Part shown: in pieces, positions 1 through 11,344 of the stretch
How the letters are laid out: each line of letters starts with the position of its first letter
Numbering within the stretch: the first letter of the stretch is position 1
NCBI GenBank assembly: GCA_025331435.1
Contig: JAIWNI010000096.1
Location: forward strand, 41,302-105,301
Source: Choanephora cucurbitarum
Lineage: Eukaryota; Mucoromycota; Mucoromycetes; Mucorales; Choanephoraceae
DNA length: 64,000 nucleotides
Direction: 5' to 3'
The notes under the pieces: generated by a model
What the model was told of the DNA's origin: nothing
What the model saw: the letters and a program-made list of their open reading frames with translations, nothing else
The model's database searches: none
Made by a program: the position numbers and the translations under genes

Positions 1-233
1 CAGATGGCTTGATGAACTTGTAACTGTAGATTGAGATTGTGTGTAGTAGAATCAAAGGAGTGTGATGGAATAGCTGTTTCTTGAAAGAGTAACAAGCTAC
101 ATTTGAGAGAACGAAGATATCTTAAAAATTCAGAAGTAGAAGAGCGATCAGAGATTTTATAAATAGTTCGACAATTGAGAGAACCAATCTTTAAATGACA
201 AGTTCTCTCCTCTGAGTAATTGTCATTATTCAT
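1..233 (-). pseudogene. LINE (non-LTR retrotransposon) ORF2, 5' end with endonuclease start; cut by the window edge
   Basis: The minus strand from the ATG at 233 stays open to the window edge (77 codons). It contains KIGSLNCRTI and, about 30 residues later, LLLFQET, the first two conserved blocks of an AP-endonuclease-like (EEP) domain, in which the Asn and the Glu help bind metal. In LINE ORF2 proteins this domain nicks target DNA and is followed by reverse transcriptase, which would lie outside the window. The ATG lies 2 bp past the ORF1 stop in another frame, the usual tight ORF1/ORF2 arrangement. This part is unbroken, but the upstream ORF1 is frameshifted, so activity of the copy is doubtful. 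Confidence 0.8.
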
Positions 234-235
234 AA

Positions 236-1502
236 TTAGAGATTATAGCGCTCAGGGCGCTTAGTAAGACGTCCGGAGCGAGTGCGATGAGTTGCCTCAC
301 CTGAAGAAGGAGAACCTGTATCTAATGAAGGTTGAACAGGCGAATTATCAGTATCAGTCATGTTCGTATCTTCATCAGAAGAAGATAAAGCGACCAATTC
401 AGTATCCATCTGATTACTGTTATCCGCAATAGGCTCCTCTACAGCACTGATTGGGTGTTGTTGTACAGACTCTTCAGTTTCCATCATAATCTCAGGAGAC
501 TCAGAAGGGGAAGACCGTTGATCAGAGGAGAATGAAACCTCGTCAATGGCTTTGGTAGAGCAGGTAGGTGATGCGGTAGAAGAAGGGAAAAAGGTATCCC
601 AAGTGATGCGAGAAGGGCCAGTGGAATCGTCCTGACGAGAACGCTTCTTATTCGTATTCCAAGATGCTTGAGGACACTTGGCACGCAGGTGTTCGTAGCT
701 CCCACAAATAAAGCAGGCCTTACGACGGAGATTCAATTTAGGACAATTGGCTTTCAAATGGTCGTCTGCATGACAATAAGCACACACAGGCTTCATATTT
801 TTCCAGCTCAAACGGAGCGAATGATCCTTCTCCCAGGAAGGGATTTGGGAGGATAAAGGCAAAAATTGCTTAGTCTTATCCCGATTGAGGGTGACAAAGC
901 CTCGTCCATTGAACCAATGACCATCCTCAATATATCGTAGTCCAATTTCAAGAATATCCCCATATTGGGACAGAAGATCAATAAGCTTAGTCTTCAAAAT
1001 TGCCTCCTGCTCATGAGGGATTTCAGCAATACCAATGCGAACAACGTTAGCGTTAGAGTCCAAAGTTCGACTAACTTGCAAAGGTTGATCTTGAATCACG
1101 AAAAAATTTTAAGAGAGCCTGATCTCGCTCATCTGCAGTTGGAAAGTTGATCTCAACAAATCGTTGACGACCCACTCTACGCTCTCTGAGGCCAATACCA
1201 CTCGGGAATTGGTCTCGCAAGATACAGTTAAGACTTTTGTTCTGAAAATCAAGGCCAGTCAAAGGAGCCAAATCGATAGCAATCGAAAAGCGATCCTTGG
1301 ATTCAACAAAAACAGTGTTACTGTGAGCTGTATCAACTTCAAAAGGAGAACGTTGAAACGATCGCAGTCGCTGAGCCCAAGTAGCGACTTGGAAGGATTC
1401 ATGGTTGGGATTTTGGTTGGAAGATTGCGTACCATTCCCTTGGGAAATGGCAGCATCTTCACCAGAAAATTTTTGGTTCTGAATTTTATTGGAAAGAGCC
1501 AT
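236..1502 (-). pseudogene. LINE ORF1, nucleic-acid-binding protein with two CCHC zinc knuckles, one frameshift
   Basis: Two overlapping reading frames make one protein: 1502 down to about 1105 (N-terminal part, begins MALSNKIQNQ) and about 1105 down to 236. Joining them across a run of six T (coding strand) near 1101-1106 gives a continuous reading through LLKFFVIQDQ, so one base is gained or lost there. The second part holds two adjacent zinc knuckles, CAYCHADDHLKANC and CFICGSYEHLRAKC, typical of LINE ORF1/Gag-like RNA-binding proteins, then an acidic Ser-rich tail. The partner ORF2 begins at 233. The frameshift is either a real lesion, a homopolymer error or, less likely, a programmed shift. 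Confidence 0.85.
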
Positions 1503-1767
1503 GATACACTAGCAATGCAAGTGTGGGATGAGCGGAATTCCTGCGGAGTATATATCCTATTGATGGTGCAATTTGGGGTGTACGAGACACTTATAATTTA
1601 TCCGAAAATGTGTGACCTGATGAGCTCACAACAATTTGAACAACTGATAAATATGGCATGTGTTGTAATAAGCATTGGAAACTATGAAGTGGACCTCATA
1701 CTCTCAATAATGACCAAAATGTAGTTAAACTCATGGAGTTTTAGAAAATATAAACATAAAATATCTT
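1503..1767. other. Junction between LINE 5' flank and Tc1 3' flank; no gene
   Basis: This stretch lies upstream of the LINE ORF1 start and downstream of the Tc1 transposase remnant. It probably contains the LINE 5' UTR and the Tc1 3' flank. No terminal inverted repeat or TA target duplication could be placed with confidence. Confidence 0.4.
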
Positions 1768-2800
1768 TTAATACTTTGTTGGGCCGCCATTGGCTTCTAT
1801 AACTGCCTTACAGCGATTGGCATACTGCCAACTAAGCGTTCTGCAAGCTCATGGCTGATCTTACCCCAACTTTCTTCTAACGCAACTTTCAGCTGATCAA
1901 CATTACTAATGTTTGGCCTTCTCTCTTCGATGAGCTTATCGAGAGAGCTCCACAGATGCTCAATTAGGTTGAGGTCAGGGCGGTTGATTTAATGGGAGTC
2001 TGTCCACCACGTCGCATACTCACCTGTGTGGCAGGTGGCGCCGTCTTCTTGTAATATGAAGCTTTGGTCCTCCTTCTGGTTCATATCAATGAACCATGGC
2101 ATGAATTTTCTAGCCAAAATGTTGATGTAGGCATCCTGATCTACAGAGCCATCAACAAAGGCCAAAGGACCAAAACCACCTGCCCAAAAACAGCCCCAAA
2201 TCATGACACTGCCTTTTCACCACTTAGTTGTAGAGACAACATGATCAGCTTGGTATCTCTCACCGGCCTTGCGGACCACTCTGGCTCCTCCACAATAGCC
2301 CTCGACAGTGAACCTTGATTCAACCGACCAAACTACACGTCTCCAGTCATCCTTTGTCCATTTGACCCTTTCCTTAGCCCAACGAAGCCTTTTCAACCTA
2401 TTTTCCTCTGTAAACTTTGGCTTGTGTGCCGCAAAGTAGGAACTAAAGCCCAAATCCTTCAAATATCTGATCAAAGTATCTCGATGGAAGACAATTTCAC
2501 TTGCCTTTACCTCCATATTAATTTGGGCATATGAGGCAAGCGGATTGCGTCTCGTAATCAATTCAAGACTTCTTGCATCCCTTTCACTCAGCTTCTTGGA
2601 TCTTCCAGGGCTAGTACGACCAATAGGTGTACCAGTTTGGTCGGCACGGTCCAACAAAGTCTGCACAGTTGCTTTACTGAGCTCAACAACGTCTACAATG
2701 TTTTGCTTGGAAAGATTTGCTTTTCTAAGGTATTAAATGCCCCACAAAACAGGCTCTTCTAATTTCTCGCCACGCTTGGCATTCTCGGAAGCGGCTTCAC
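1768..2800 (-). pseudogene. Tc1/mariner-family transposase, degenerate
   Basis: Read on the minus strand, the frame runs from a helix-turn-helix region (YLRKANLSKQNIVDVVELSK, about 2735-2675) through a second DNA-binding part to the DDE catalytic core. Core motifs seen are VVWSVESRF (family form WSDESKF; the first Asp is replaced by Val), MIWGCFWAGG, FILQEDGATCHTG (second Asp) and LNLIEHLWSSLDKLI (catalytic Glu, about 1955). The terminal GGPTKY* at 1768 is typical of Tc1 proteins. Breaks seen: an in-frame TAA in the N-terminal region (near 2733), a stop after WWTDSH (near 1990) and a frameshift near 1815. It cannot encode active transposase. Confidence 0.85.
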
Positions 2801-2873
2801 TGTTTGTTTTTTGTTGTTTTCTAAGAGGTATATGTAGTTTTATAAAGAAAAGTAATAGAAAGTATATTAAAAA

Positions 2874-5800
2874 CTAGCCGACCTACTCGCTACGCTCGCT
2901 TTACGGCCGTCGTCGCCTGCGGTCTTGATCCTGGCAACCCCCCCCCCACCCACACACCCACACACCCACATATATCCACCAATCGACCCCTATAACTGAG
3001 TTCATTTAAAGTCTAAAATTGGTACAATTTATTTAATTCAAAAGTAGTTCAGGATAAATGATGTTTTCTATTTTACTATGGTTAGTGTTATCAGAATTTG
3101 GTTGATGAAGAATATGAATTCCCTTTAGGTTAGTTGATCTTGATAGAGCAACATATAGTTGTCCATGAGTAAACGTAGGGTTACGCAGATCAATTCCAAC
3201 ATTTTCTAATGATTGGCCTTGCGACTTGTTAATAGTCATTGCAAAACTTAGCTTGACAGGGAATTGCTTTCGTGTAAGGATAAAGGGATATTCATTTCCC
3301 AAGGTAGAGAGTTGAATTCGAGGAATAACTTCTGTTTGTTCGTTTTCTGAGCCATCTTCATGCAATATAGAGACTATTAATGTATATGAAAGGATATTTT
3401 TTACAATAAGCCTTGTACCGTTGCATAAACCTTTTTGAGGATTTAGGTTCCTTGACAACATAACAATACATCCTTTTTTTAAACTAAGCTTTGCAGGTGG
3501 AAAGTTTGGAGGGCTGAGTGTTTGAAGGTATTCCGGAGCTAGGCGGTGTACTTCATCATTTTCTTGTTCTGATGTATCAGCAGTATCGGCAGAGAGCAAG
3601 GTTATTGAATCCCCAGGCATGAGGTCCAACACCATTTCGTTTAAGCTGTCAACAACTGAGTTTTGTGTAGTCAATATAGCCGATTTAAAAAAAGAAATGG
3701 GGATTTTCTAATGATCGATCAAGATCTTGTTTAGGATATATCTTGGAAATCAGCTCTTTAAGTGAAAGCGTTTGCGATATGTAGTCCGGAAAAGAGATGT
3801 TTTGATTCTGAAAACTTGTATGATGCGTAATCAAATCTAGCCATTTCTTAAAATGAGCATCATTGGATGTTGTTCCCCGGACACGCATGTTAATACGAAG
3901 CTGTACAACGGTTATTCTTGACCAAATATACGAATTTTTGATCGAAGCATCAACAATCATTGCACGATTACCATTTCTGATAACCGGAGGGATTTGAGCA
4001 AAATCTCCACCCAGCACAACAGGTATACCGCCAAATAGCTTATCGCTGCTGCAAATATCTTTCAGACTTCTATCAACAGCTTCAAAACAGAGTTTGTTTT
4101 GCATTGGTACTTTATCTCAAATGATCAGAGTAGCACTTCTCAACAAATCAGTTAGATGACCTTTCTTTGTTATACAACACAGAGAAGTCTCATTGACTGC
4201 TATAGGTATCTTAAACCTGAAATGAGACGTACGTTCACCAAAAAGAAGCAAGGAAGCAATACCAGAAGATGCGACGCATAAAACAATCTTTTCTTGACTG
4301 CGAAAGTAGTTGCAAAGAGCATTGTAGACAAAGGTTTTGCCAGTACCTGCTGGGCCATGAAGAAAGTAACAAACGTTTCGAGAGCCAGATGAACTTGTAC
4401 TGTCTGCTATGGAGTGCTCAACGCCATTTACAATAGTATCAAAAGCGTTTTTTTGATCTTCGTTAAAAAGAGTATATTTTGATTCATAAGCTGCTTTTTC
4501 GAATTCGACATCATATGCAAGTTGTTCATTTATCAGCCTGTTAAGTGATGCCTTCTGTCTATTTTCCAGTACATCTAGATCATTAGTCCAATCATTTTTA
4601 TATGAAGGCATTTGACGTGACTCTAAAGATGAACCAAGGCGGCCAAGCTTTTCGCCCAACAGGAATAAGCCATAATCCCATTCAGATCGACCTTTATAAA
4701 ACAGGCTGTCATCAGTCACTGTATACTTTTCATGCAATTGGCCTGGAAACAGAGTCTGTAGCTTATGAGCTAGGTCGTCGCAGATACTAACGCAAAACTC
4801 TTCCCAAAGCAATGCTGGCTCAATCAACTGTCCAAAAGTCAAAGCAGTAACGAACAGGTTGTGAAGAGAACTGCCAGTTGAAAACATGACAGCTTCATTA
4901 AAGCAATGGTTTCATTCTTGATCATCTTCTATTAAATGAAGCTTTAAGCAAGCTTGCATGAATGTCTCATACTGTACGCCATCTACCGTTCGAAGATCTT
5001 TGAAAGACTTTGATCCAGCTAAGTTTGTTAATAACAACCGGAGGTAGAACCGTTCACCAGATTGTGGACTACAGTATGGCACTCTACCAACTGCAAATCC
5101 TCTTTGGCAATGTTTCCACACTCTATCTTTCTTATCCCAAACAAAATATTGCGGAAAGTCTTGATAAAGATACTTTTGAGCAGTTGGATTATTCTGATAG
5201 TGGTAAAAGTAGGCCGTTAGCATAGTACGACTATTCGCAAGTGTGTGTTCAAGCTCAGAGGGAGTAGCATCCTCAGGGAAGTAAACTGGCTGCTGATCAG
5301 GCAGATGCAATGCTAACAGTGCAACTGTTGGATCTTCTTTGTGAGTTTTGTACTCGAATATGCGAGCAAAAGCTTTCGTGGGACCAATGTAACGACCTTG
5401 AAGATGTCTTTCAATCTCGTTCTCAGTATCGCTCAACTTCAAAGTTGTTCTGTCAGAGCCTTTATAAACGTATTTGTTTATGTACTTAATAGCTTTGACA
5501 CTTTGACAGCATTCAACATTAATATGCGTTTTGAATTTCTTTGAGAGATATGGGTTGTAAAGTACGATCCATCTATTATCAATGACAATTGATCCACCGC
5601 CTTGTCCCAGAGGATTGCGAATGGAGTGTTGAGAATCGGGATCAGTAGATCTTGCTCTTTTATACAGAGGATAACCATCATCAGAGATAACAGTTTGCTC
5701 AGTGAATGTCTTTGGAAATTCTTTAGAGCATTTTAAGTTTCCATTTGCATCTTTGACCATACATGGGGATTTTGGATTCAAGTTACCGCAAGGCCCATGA

Positions 5801-7546
5801 ACCATGTTCTTAGTAACTATCTCATAAAGCTCAGGATCACTTTCTTTTGAAGGGATCTCAGCGGAGATGATCCGGTCGATTTCGTCAGCGGAATGGATAG
5901 CGTAAGATGAATCCAAAAACAGAAGCAAATGAAGATGAGGAAAGCCTCTTTTTTGGTATTCTGTTGTTCGAACTAATCCCTTATAAGTGCCAAATACATT
6001 CTTCACTTTCAAATCTTTCAACAGTTCTTTCACTTTCAAATCAAACACTCTAGCTACCAAATCTGGTCGGTCAGATGCATTTTGACCAGGTAACAATTCT
6101 CTTTGGATCTCAATCCAGCGAGGATTAGCTGTAAATGTGATGAACAAACAAGGCTTTCCGAAATAACGAACAATAGCCATTGAGTCTTGGTATTGCTTAG
6201 CCATAAATCTTGCTCCGCCTGTATAAGAACTTGGCAAGATGAAGCGCTTGCCCAAAGAAGTAGCATCGATATCCTCAGAGATAAGCGCATCTTGCACACC
6301 ATTGTAGAGGTCAGCACGAATATTTGATTGATGTGTTTTGATCCAGTCTAATTTCGTTTGATCGCAAATGGCCCAAACATCAACCAAATATTGCTGGAAA
6401 AGTCTTTTTGCGTAAAACAAAGTAAGAAATTCTTGATGTCTTTGATGAAGTCGGAACCTGTAGTATGCTCTTTGTGTGAGGCGACTGTCTTGACCATCCA
6501 ATCTCAGGCCCCAGTTCCAGCCCAAATCTCCCATTGGAAACAGCAATACGTAATGCAAGGGCATATACAACGCATGAGTTTGTGAGATAGTGGAAAAAGA
6601 AAACTCTCCCTCAGAATGTCGAAGATAAATTCGAATTACTCTGAAACTATCAGAGGAGCTCTCATTTGGCAAAATAGCAGCTACCTCACTGGCTGTAGGC
6701 ACATTCTCTATCTTTGCCAGCCACTAATTCCATCTTCAACGATGGGTAAACACGAATGAAAGACTGTTCTATGGTTGTACCTTCAAGAAGCTCATGTGCA
6801 GTCTTATAAAGTCTTACATAAGGATTGCATTGATGAAGCTCTGTAGACAATCCTTGGATTAGCTCATTGTCCAAGTCCTCATTGTTTGCAGCTCGAATTG
6901 ATGCTGCGTATTCAGGGTCAAAGATACAGAGTTGTGCATATCTAGCCTGATTGTTATTCTCAGCGGAAATTGGCCCTTGAGTGTGGTACATTTGGCCATG
7001 AATCTGGAAGGGCATGTTGGTGAGGTTGCTGTTGCTAACTTCGCAACGCAAAGAAGTGAAAGCGAAAGCAGCATTAAAGCGTCTCAAATTATTTTTGAAA
7101 TGCTGTCCGCGGGAAGCGATGTCCTCATACAATCCCTTCACATAGGAGGGGGGGATCTTTCAGCAAATCTACTTTGACAGCACCAGCCTTGCAACACGAC
7201 ATCCAAAAAACATTATTTTTGGTTGAGTTGGAAGGTAACTCGGCCTTCCAGTGCTTAGCACCACATTTGTCGCAAACCTGATCCATTAAACCTAAATCGA
7301 ATGGCTGGAGGCGAGAGAGCTCAGAAATATATGCTGCAGGCAATTGAGTTCTTCGGCCTCGAGACCTAGTTTCATTGGCATTGGTTATACGGCTGTTGTT
7401 TCTCAAAGTTCGTTGTCTACGTTCCTATGAAATAAATCAAGTTAGTGAGATATTTTGCTGCTTAATTCTAGCTCAAATCTTACACGACAGATATCGCAAG
7501 TAACAAAGGTATTGTGTTGAAATGTTGCACCACATGTAGTGCTCAT
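2874..7546 (-). mobile_element. Helitron (rolling-circle DNA transposon); 3' terminus placed, 5' end uncertain
   Basis: A full-length but broken Rep/helicase gene occupies 3033-7546. Reading the minus strand, the element ends with a GC-rich segment and CTAG (2874-2877) followed by T, matching the Helitron rule of CTRR ends inserted between A and T. Just inside is a GC-rich tract (2880-2935) with the palindrome ACGGCCGT, and a C-run/CACACCC simple repeat (2939-2970). The 5' terminus should begin with TC above 7546 but could not be placed. It abuts the Tc1 remnant, so one may have inserted beside or into the other. Confidence 0.8.
3033..7546 (-). pseudogene. Helitron Rep-helicase (HUH nuclease plus Pif1-like helicase), disrupted
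   Basis: Exon 1 is 7484-7546 (begins MSTTCGATFQ), followed by a 59-nt intron at 7425-7483 (GTAAGA, CTAAC, TAG; phase 0). Next come an N-terminal Cys-rich block (CDKCGAKHW, FWMSCCKAG), the Rep domain with HUH motif FPHLHLLLFL and the two-tyrosine motif KYINKYVYKG (about 5490), then a Pif1-type helicase: Walker A GPAGTGKT (about 4345), motif III VVLGGDFAQIPP, TINKSQGQSLENVGIDL and YVALSRS. Five breaks are visible: a frameshift in a C7 run near 7153, a frameshift near 6700, TGA at 4912-4914 where the family has Trp (DDQE-W-NHCFNEA), TGA near 4116 just before the Walker B site, which itself reads DKVP instead of DEAP, and a frameshift in a T7 run near 3685. Non-functional, but complete enough to classify. 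Confidence 0.93.
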
Positions 7547-7848
7547 AGTAACGGGAAGAATATAAGCTTTTGAAGAAAGAGTAATAAAAAAAATTTGAAA
7601 TTAAGGGGAAACCAAAAAACAGGACGTGACGTCAGTAATTTTATTTAATCTGTTATTTCAGTAATATATGTTTTGATTGATTCCTATAAATTTTTGGCCG
7701 TATGTAGATTTATTTGGTGTGACTGTATATTAATATTTTGATGAGTTTTAATTTAATTTAATAAGTTTAAATATTCATCCATAAAAAAAATTAATAGATT
7801 AACTGATGACTGATAGTTCTAAAAACCATCTCCAGTGAACTAACTTGA
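7547..7848. other. AT-rich stretch upstream of the Helitron gene; no gene
   Basis: Probably the Helitron 5' untranslated region and its end. Very AT-rich. No clear TC-type terminus or ORF is recognised. Confidence 0.4.
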
Positions 7849-8159
7849 TTTTCTTCTTCATACGCTGTTAGGCGGCAAGTCCTTAGCTGGCTTGTGCGCG
7901 AATGGCTTACGCGTATATCATCATCCTGACGGCAGGACATTGCGGATCTGTTTGGACGGGCTCTGCTCTGTTTGCGTGCATTGCAAATGAATAACTAGTT
8001 TTTATTCATTACTTGTTTCTACGATTACTTTTCTTCTTCACACGCTGTTAGGCGGCAAGTCCTTAGCTGGCTTGTGCGCGAATGGCTTACGCGTATATCA
8101 TCATCCTGACGGCAGGACATTGCGGATCTGTTTGGACGGGCTCTGCTCTGTTTGCGTGC
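7849..8159. repeat. Two near-identical 129-bp direct repeats, 180 bp apart
   Basis: Copies at 7851-7979 and 8031-8159 differ at one position (TACGCTG versus CACGCTG at the sixth base of the shared GC-richer core). The repeat is richer in GC than its surroundings. Between the copies, at about 7986-8010, AATGAATAA and TTATTCATT form a perfect 9-bp stem around a short loop with CTAG. No coding potential is recognised. It may be a small non-autonomous element or a recent local duplication. Confidence 0.9.
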
Positions 8160-9100
8160 TTTTCGAATAATTAGCTTTTTCTCTCTTTTTAGGCAACGCT
8201 GCCCTTCCTCCTTCTTCGGGAAAGATAACAATACTATACCATTGGTTCTATGACAAAAAGGTAATTGGTTGCTCAGATGCCTTTTGAACCTTGTTGATAC
8301 AATTTGCTCGGACAGTTCTTTGTTATGGCTCTTCGCGATCAGACCACATGCCGGCAAATAGTTTGTCTATGAAGAAGTAGCACTGTACATTAATTTAGGA
8401 GTGACAATGGTTTCCTTTGTTCCCTGGCATACTCAAGAATGTTAGAGTCACCATGTGTGCATCTGACACTATTTGAAAACGGAATCATTGGAGTGACCCA
8501 CAAATTGTTTAGATGATGTCAAAGTCTACTGCAGGAGACTTCAGCACTGCTTAGTTGCGACCATAGGCGTAATAGTTGGATAGACATATTCTTCCAGATA
8601 GAAAGAGATGGCTTTTTCTTGATGTAAGCCTATGTTGTAACTGTGTTCAGTCTAGCTATAGCTCATTGTTTGCACTAGAGTACTACAATAAAGCATGTAA
8701 AGTGGTATGACTTCTTCAAAATTAGTATTTCAACAAAAGGTTACTTTTATGCTTACACAGTGCGTTTGTCTTTTTATTAAAGAGTTTTGAAGTCATGAAT
8801 ATGCATGACTTCTTCAAGGTGCCATTGAAGAGAAACGCTGCAGAGCCTTCAATGTGTCGTAGAGTACATGTATCATATGATATCCAGCATACTCTATACA
8901 GAACACAGATTTTATTCTGTATTGCCATATTCAATGTACATTGTTTATTAGTCTTTGTACTGAGAAGCACTCCTTTTTTAATCGTGTCTAATCCCTCTTG
9001 ACCTGGCAGATGAATTAATCGTATAGCAATAGCTCAGCTGAGGAAAGAGAATTCGCCATGTTTCCCGGTTATATTCATAGTAATACTCATAGTGAAAGTA
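8160..9100. other. Intergenic; no recognisable gene
   Basis: Only short unconvincing ORFs. A short motif, GACTTCTTCAA, occurs twice directly (8709, 8808) and an inverted version (TTTTGAAGTCATG) occurs near 8786. Confidence 0.4.
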
Positions 9101-9109
9101 GTGTTTATG

Positions 9110-9241
9110 ATGGTATTCATAATGGTATTCATAATGGTATTCATAATGGTATTCATAATGGTATTCATAATGGTATTCATAATGGTATTCATAATGGTAT
9201 TCATAATGGTATTTATAGTGATATTCATAATGGTATTTACA
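9110..9241. repeat. 12-bp minisatellite, about 11 units
   Basis: Tandem units of AATGGTATTCAT with scattered substitutions at both ends. Because 12 is a multiple of 3, all frames stay open and give spurious repeat ORFs on both strands. It lies immediately 3' of the nuclease-like gene ending at 9315. Confidence 0.95.
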
Positions 9242-9314
9242 GTTATATTATATATAGTAATGACAATAAGAATAAAAAAACAAAAAGAAGAAGAAGAGTT
9301 CAAGAAAAGGATTC

Positions 9315-11230
9315 TCAAACAGGCAGTCCAACAGTTGGCTTGATTTTGGCTTCAAGCGATGCTGATGTTTCAGCCTTTGCTTTCTTGTTTAACTGGTTGA
9401 CAAGGGCATCAACTCCTTTCTACAAAATTGAAAACACATTAGTAATCCTTTTTTAAAATGATAAATTGCATGATATAAGTGTACTTACTCTCATCTTGAT
9501 GAAGGCAAGTGTGATTTTGGGCAAGAGGCCAAAATCACTCTCATTTCTCAAAAGTGAGAAAGTCTCTTGTTCGGCGAACACGTAAACACCACAGTCGTTC
9601 AAGAAGCAGCAAAAGACAGAACATTCATAGCCTAAAACAGTACAGTGTTATAAAATAAAGCGTCATTTATACGAAAAAAGAAAGGAAGTATAAATACCTT
9701 CGACAAGAAGACCGAAAGAGATAGGGTTTCTGAACCCTTGAAGCACCTGCTCATCAACCATTCTCTTCATCTCGAGAGCAAGCTTGGACCTATCACTCAA
9801 TACTTGAGAGATCTTTGCTTTGGGCAACTTCACTTCTACGGCCACCAAGCCAACATCGTTTCCATTGTATTCATACAAAATACAGAAGTCAGGCATGAGC
9901 TTCTTGCAGGTATCTTCGCCATCACAGCAGGACGACACACTACTTGACAAAGGTATTCTGCCAGAAGATCTAATCAAGATTTCATTTAGATGACTATACA
10001 AAGGTCAATAAGCTTCTCTTTACCTAGTGTATGTATATGGACTATCGTCCAAAAAGACGCACTCGACGAAGGGAAGAAGATGCAGGTCAATAAATGACTC
10101 TTCTGTCTTGCTTGCTTTAAAAGAGTTTCGATTCATGAACCTTTCGGCAATCTTGAACAGCATCATGCCATCGCTGTTTTTTGTCTTCTTACATTTCTTC
10201 TTTGCCTTGTGAATCAACATGTCAAGGTCTTCATCATCTTCATCTTCTTCTTTATCACATTCATCTTGTTCGTCTTCTTCTTCTCTTTCCTTCTCGTAAC
10301 GCTAAGAAAGATATAATGATTTAGTTTCTTCTAATCATCTATGTATATGTAAGTCCTCACTTGATTCAAATCAACAAAACTATGCAGAGTATCCGCAGGA
10401 AATTGGATGAATGGCAGCTTCATGGAACTCTTCCTGATTGCCTTGAACACACCGTCGCTAACATTCAAGACAAAGTCACTACGACTCAAGGGCACAGCAA
10501 GCAAACAGGACAGCAAGCTAGTTTTAGTTTCAGATAAATGCACGTTAGTACTCACTTTCAGCTCATATAGAGTGACAAGTAGTTACAGATAGTGGTTTTC
10601 TTTCATGAATGCCTTGCTCTTCACGTATTCAACTGCCTTTTCACGCTCATCTTTGATGGCTTGAGCGACATCAACATCACCGACCTTCCACTAGTTGAAG
10701 AAAAATAGGTTAGATTACTTTGATTTGAGCGAAAATAAAAGAGAAAAGATACTTGCTTCTTCGAAGTACACATTGCTTGCACCATAGCTACGGCAGCAAA
10801 CGACTCTCTCCTTGAAGCTCATTGTGGTGCAATGAGACTTGATATCAATTGCCTGGGCCTAATGAAATACAAACATTAGTGGAGGTACTTAGAAACAGTA
10901 GCTCTTATCTTCATCAAGCTTCATAGGAGAATACTCACCATTGATTTCCAAGCAGCTTCAGGTTTGCCCTTTTTCTATTAATTGGTTAGCAAACAACACA
11001 GACGCAATACATGCAGTTGTTCTGAAACTACTCACGATGACAACGTCAAGTTCAGCAGCACTTTGGCAGAACATGTTGTACCAAGCCAACAACTCTCCTA
11101 TGTTGCTACTGGTTTGGTTGCTTGCAACGTACTTTTTATTGGATTTGATGTACATTTCAAATGTTGGTACTTCATTGTTTTTTTGGCAGCTTTCAATAAA
11201 GTGTGCCATGTTCTTGTGGTGAGCGTGCAT
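9315..11230 (-). pseudogene. Multi-exon gene with a PD-(D/E)XK nuclease-like core, function unknown; probably damaged
   Basis: Inferred exons on the minus strand: 11036-11230 (begins MHAHHKNMAHF), 10939-10974, 10753-10858, 10361-10690, 10024-10301, 9698-9993, 9489-9631 and 9315-9419 (ends KIKPTVGLPV*). Most introns have GTGAGT/GTAAGT donors and TAG acceptors. The exon at 9698-9993 encodes MPDFCILYEYNG followed by GLVAVEVKLPKAK, a PD...EVK pattern like the PD-(D/E)XK nuclease fold, then a predicted helix; the next exon adds ECSVFCCFLNDCGVYVF. An acidic Glu/Asp stretch precedes it (about 10210-10295). Damage: TAA in frame at 10583-10585 (HYL*LLVTLYELK) and a phase mismatch between the third and fourth exons. 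The intron at 9994-10023 would be only 30 nt. I recognise no named family. Confidence 0.65.
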
Positions 11231-11344
11231 TGTATATAGATAATTTTTGGGTGCAGAGAGAGAAACAGTATATAATTGAGGGCTAAAAGCAAATAAAATA
11301 AATTAAAAGAAAGAGTTAAAGGATAATGCGACACTTTGCGATGA

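Noticed and set aside
8025..8357. 110-codon minus-strand ORF overlapping the 129-bp repeat
   Set aside because: It spans the repeat boundary into unrelated DNA and has no coding character; the other repeat copy has no matching ORF extension.
9034..9456. Three overlapping ORFs built of Asn-Gly-Ile-His, Ile-Met-Val-Phe or Met-Asn-Thr-Ile repeats
   Set aside because: They are translations of the 12-bp minisatellite in different frames, with no flanking coding signal.
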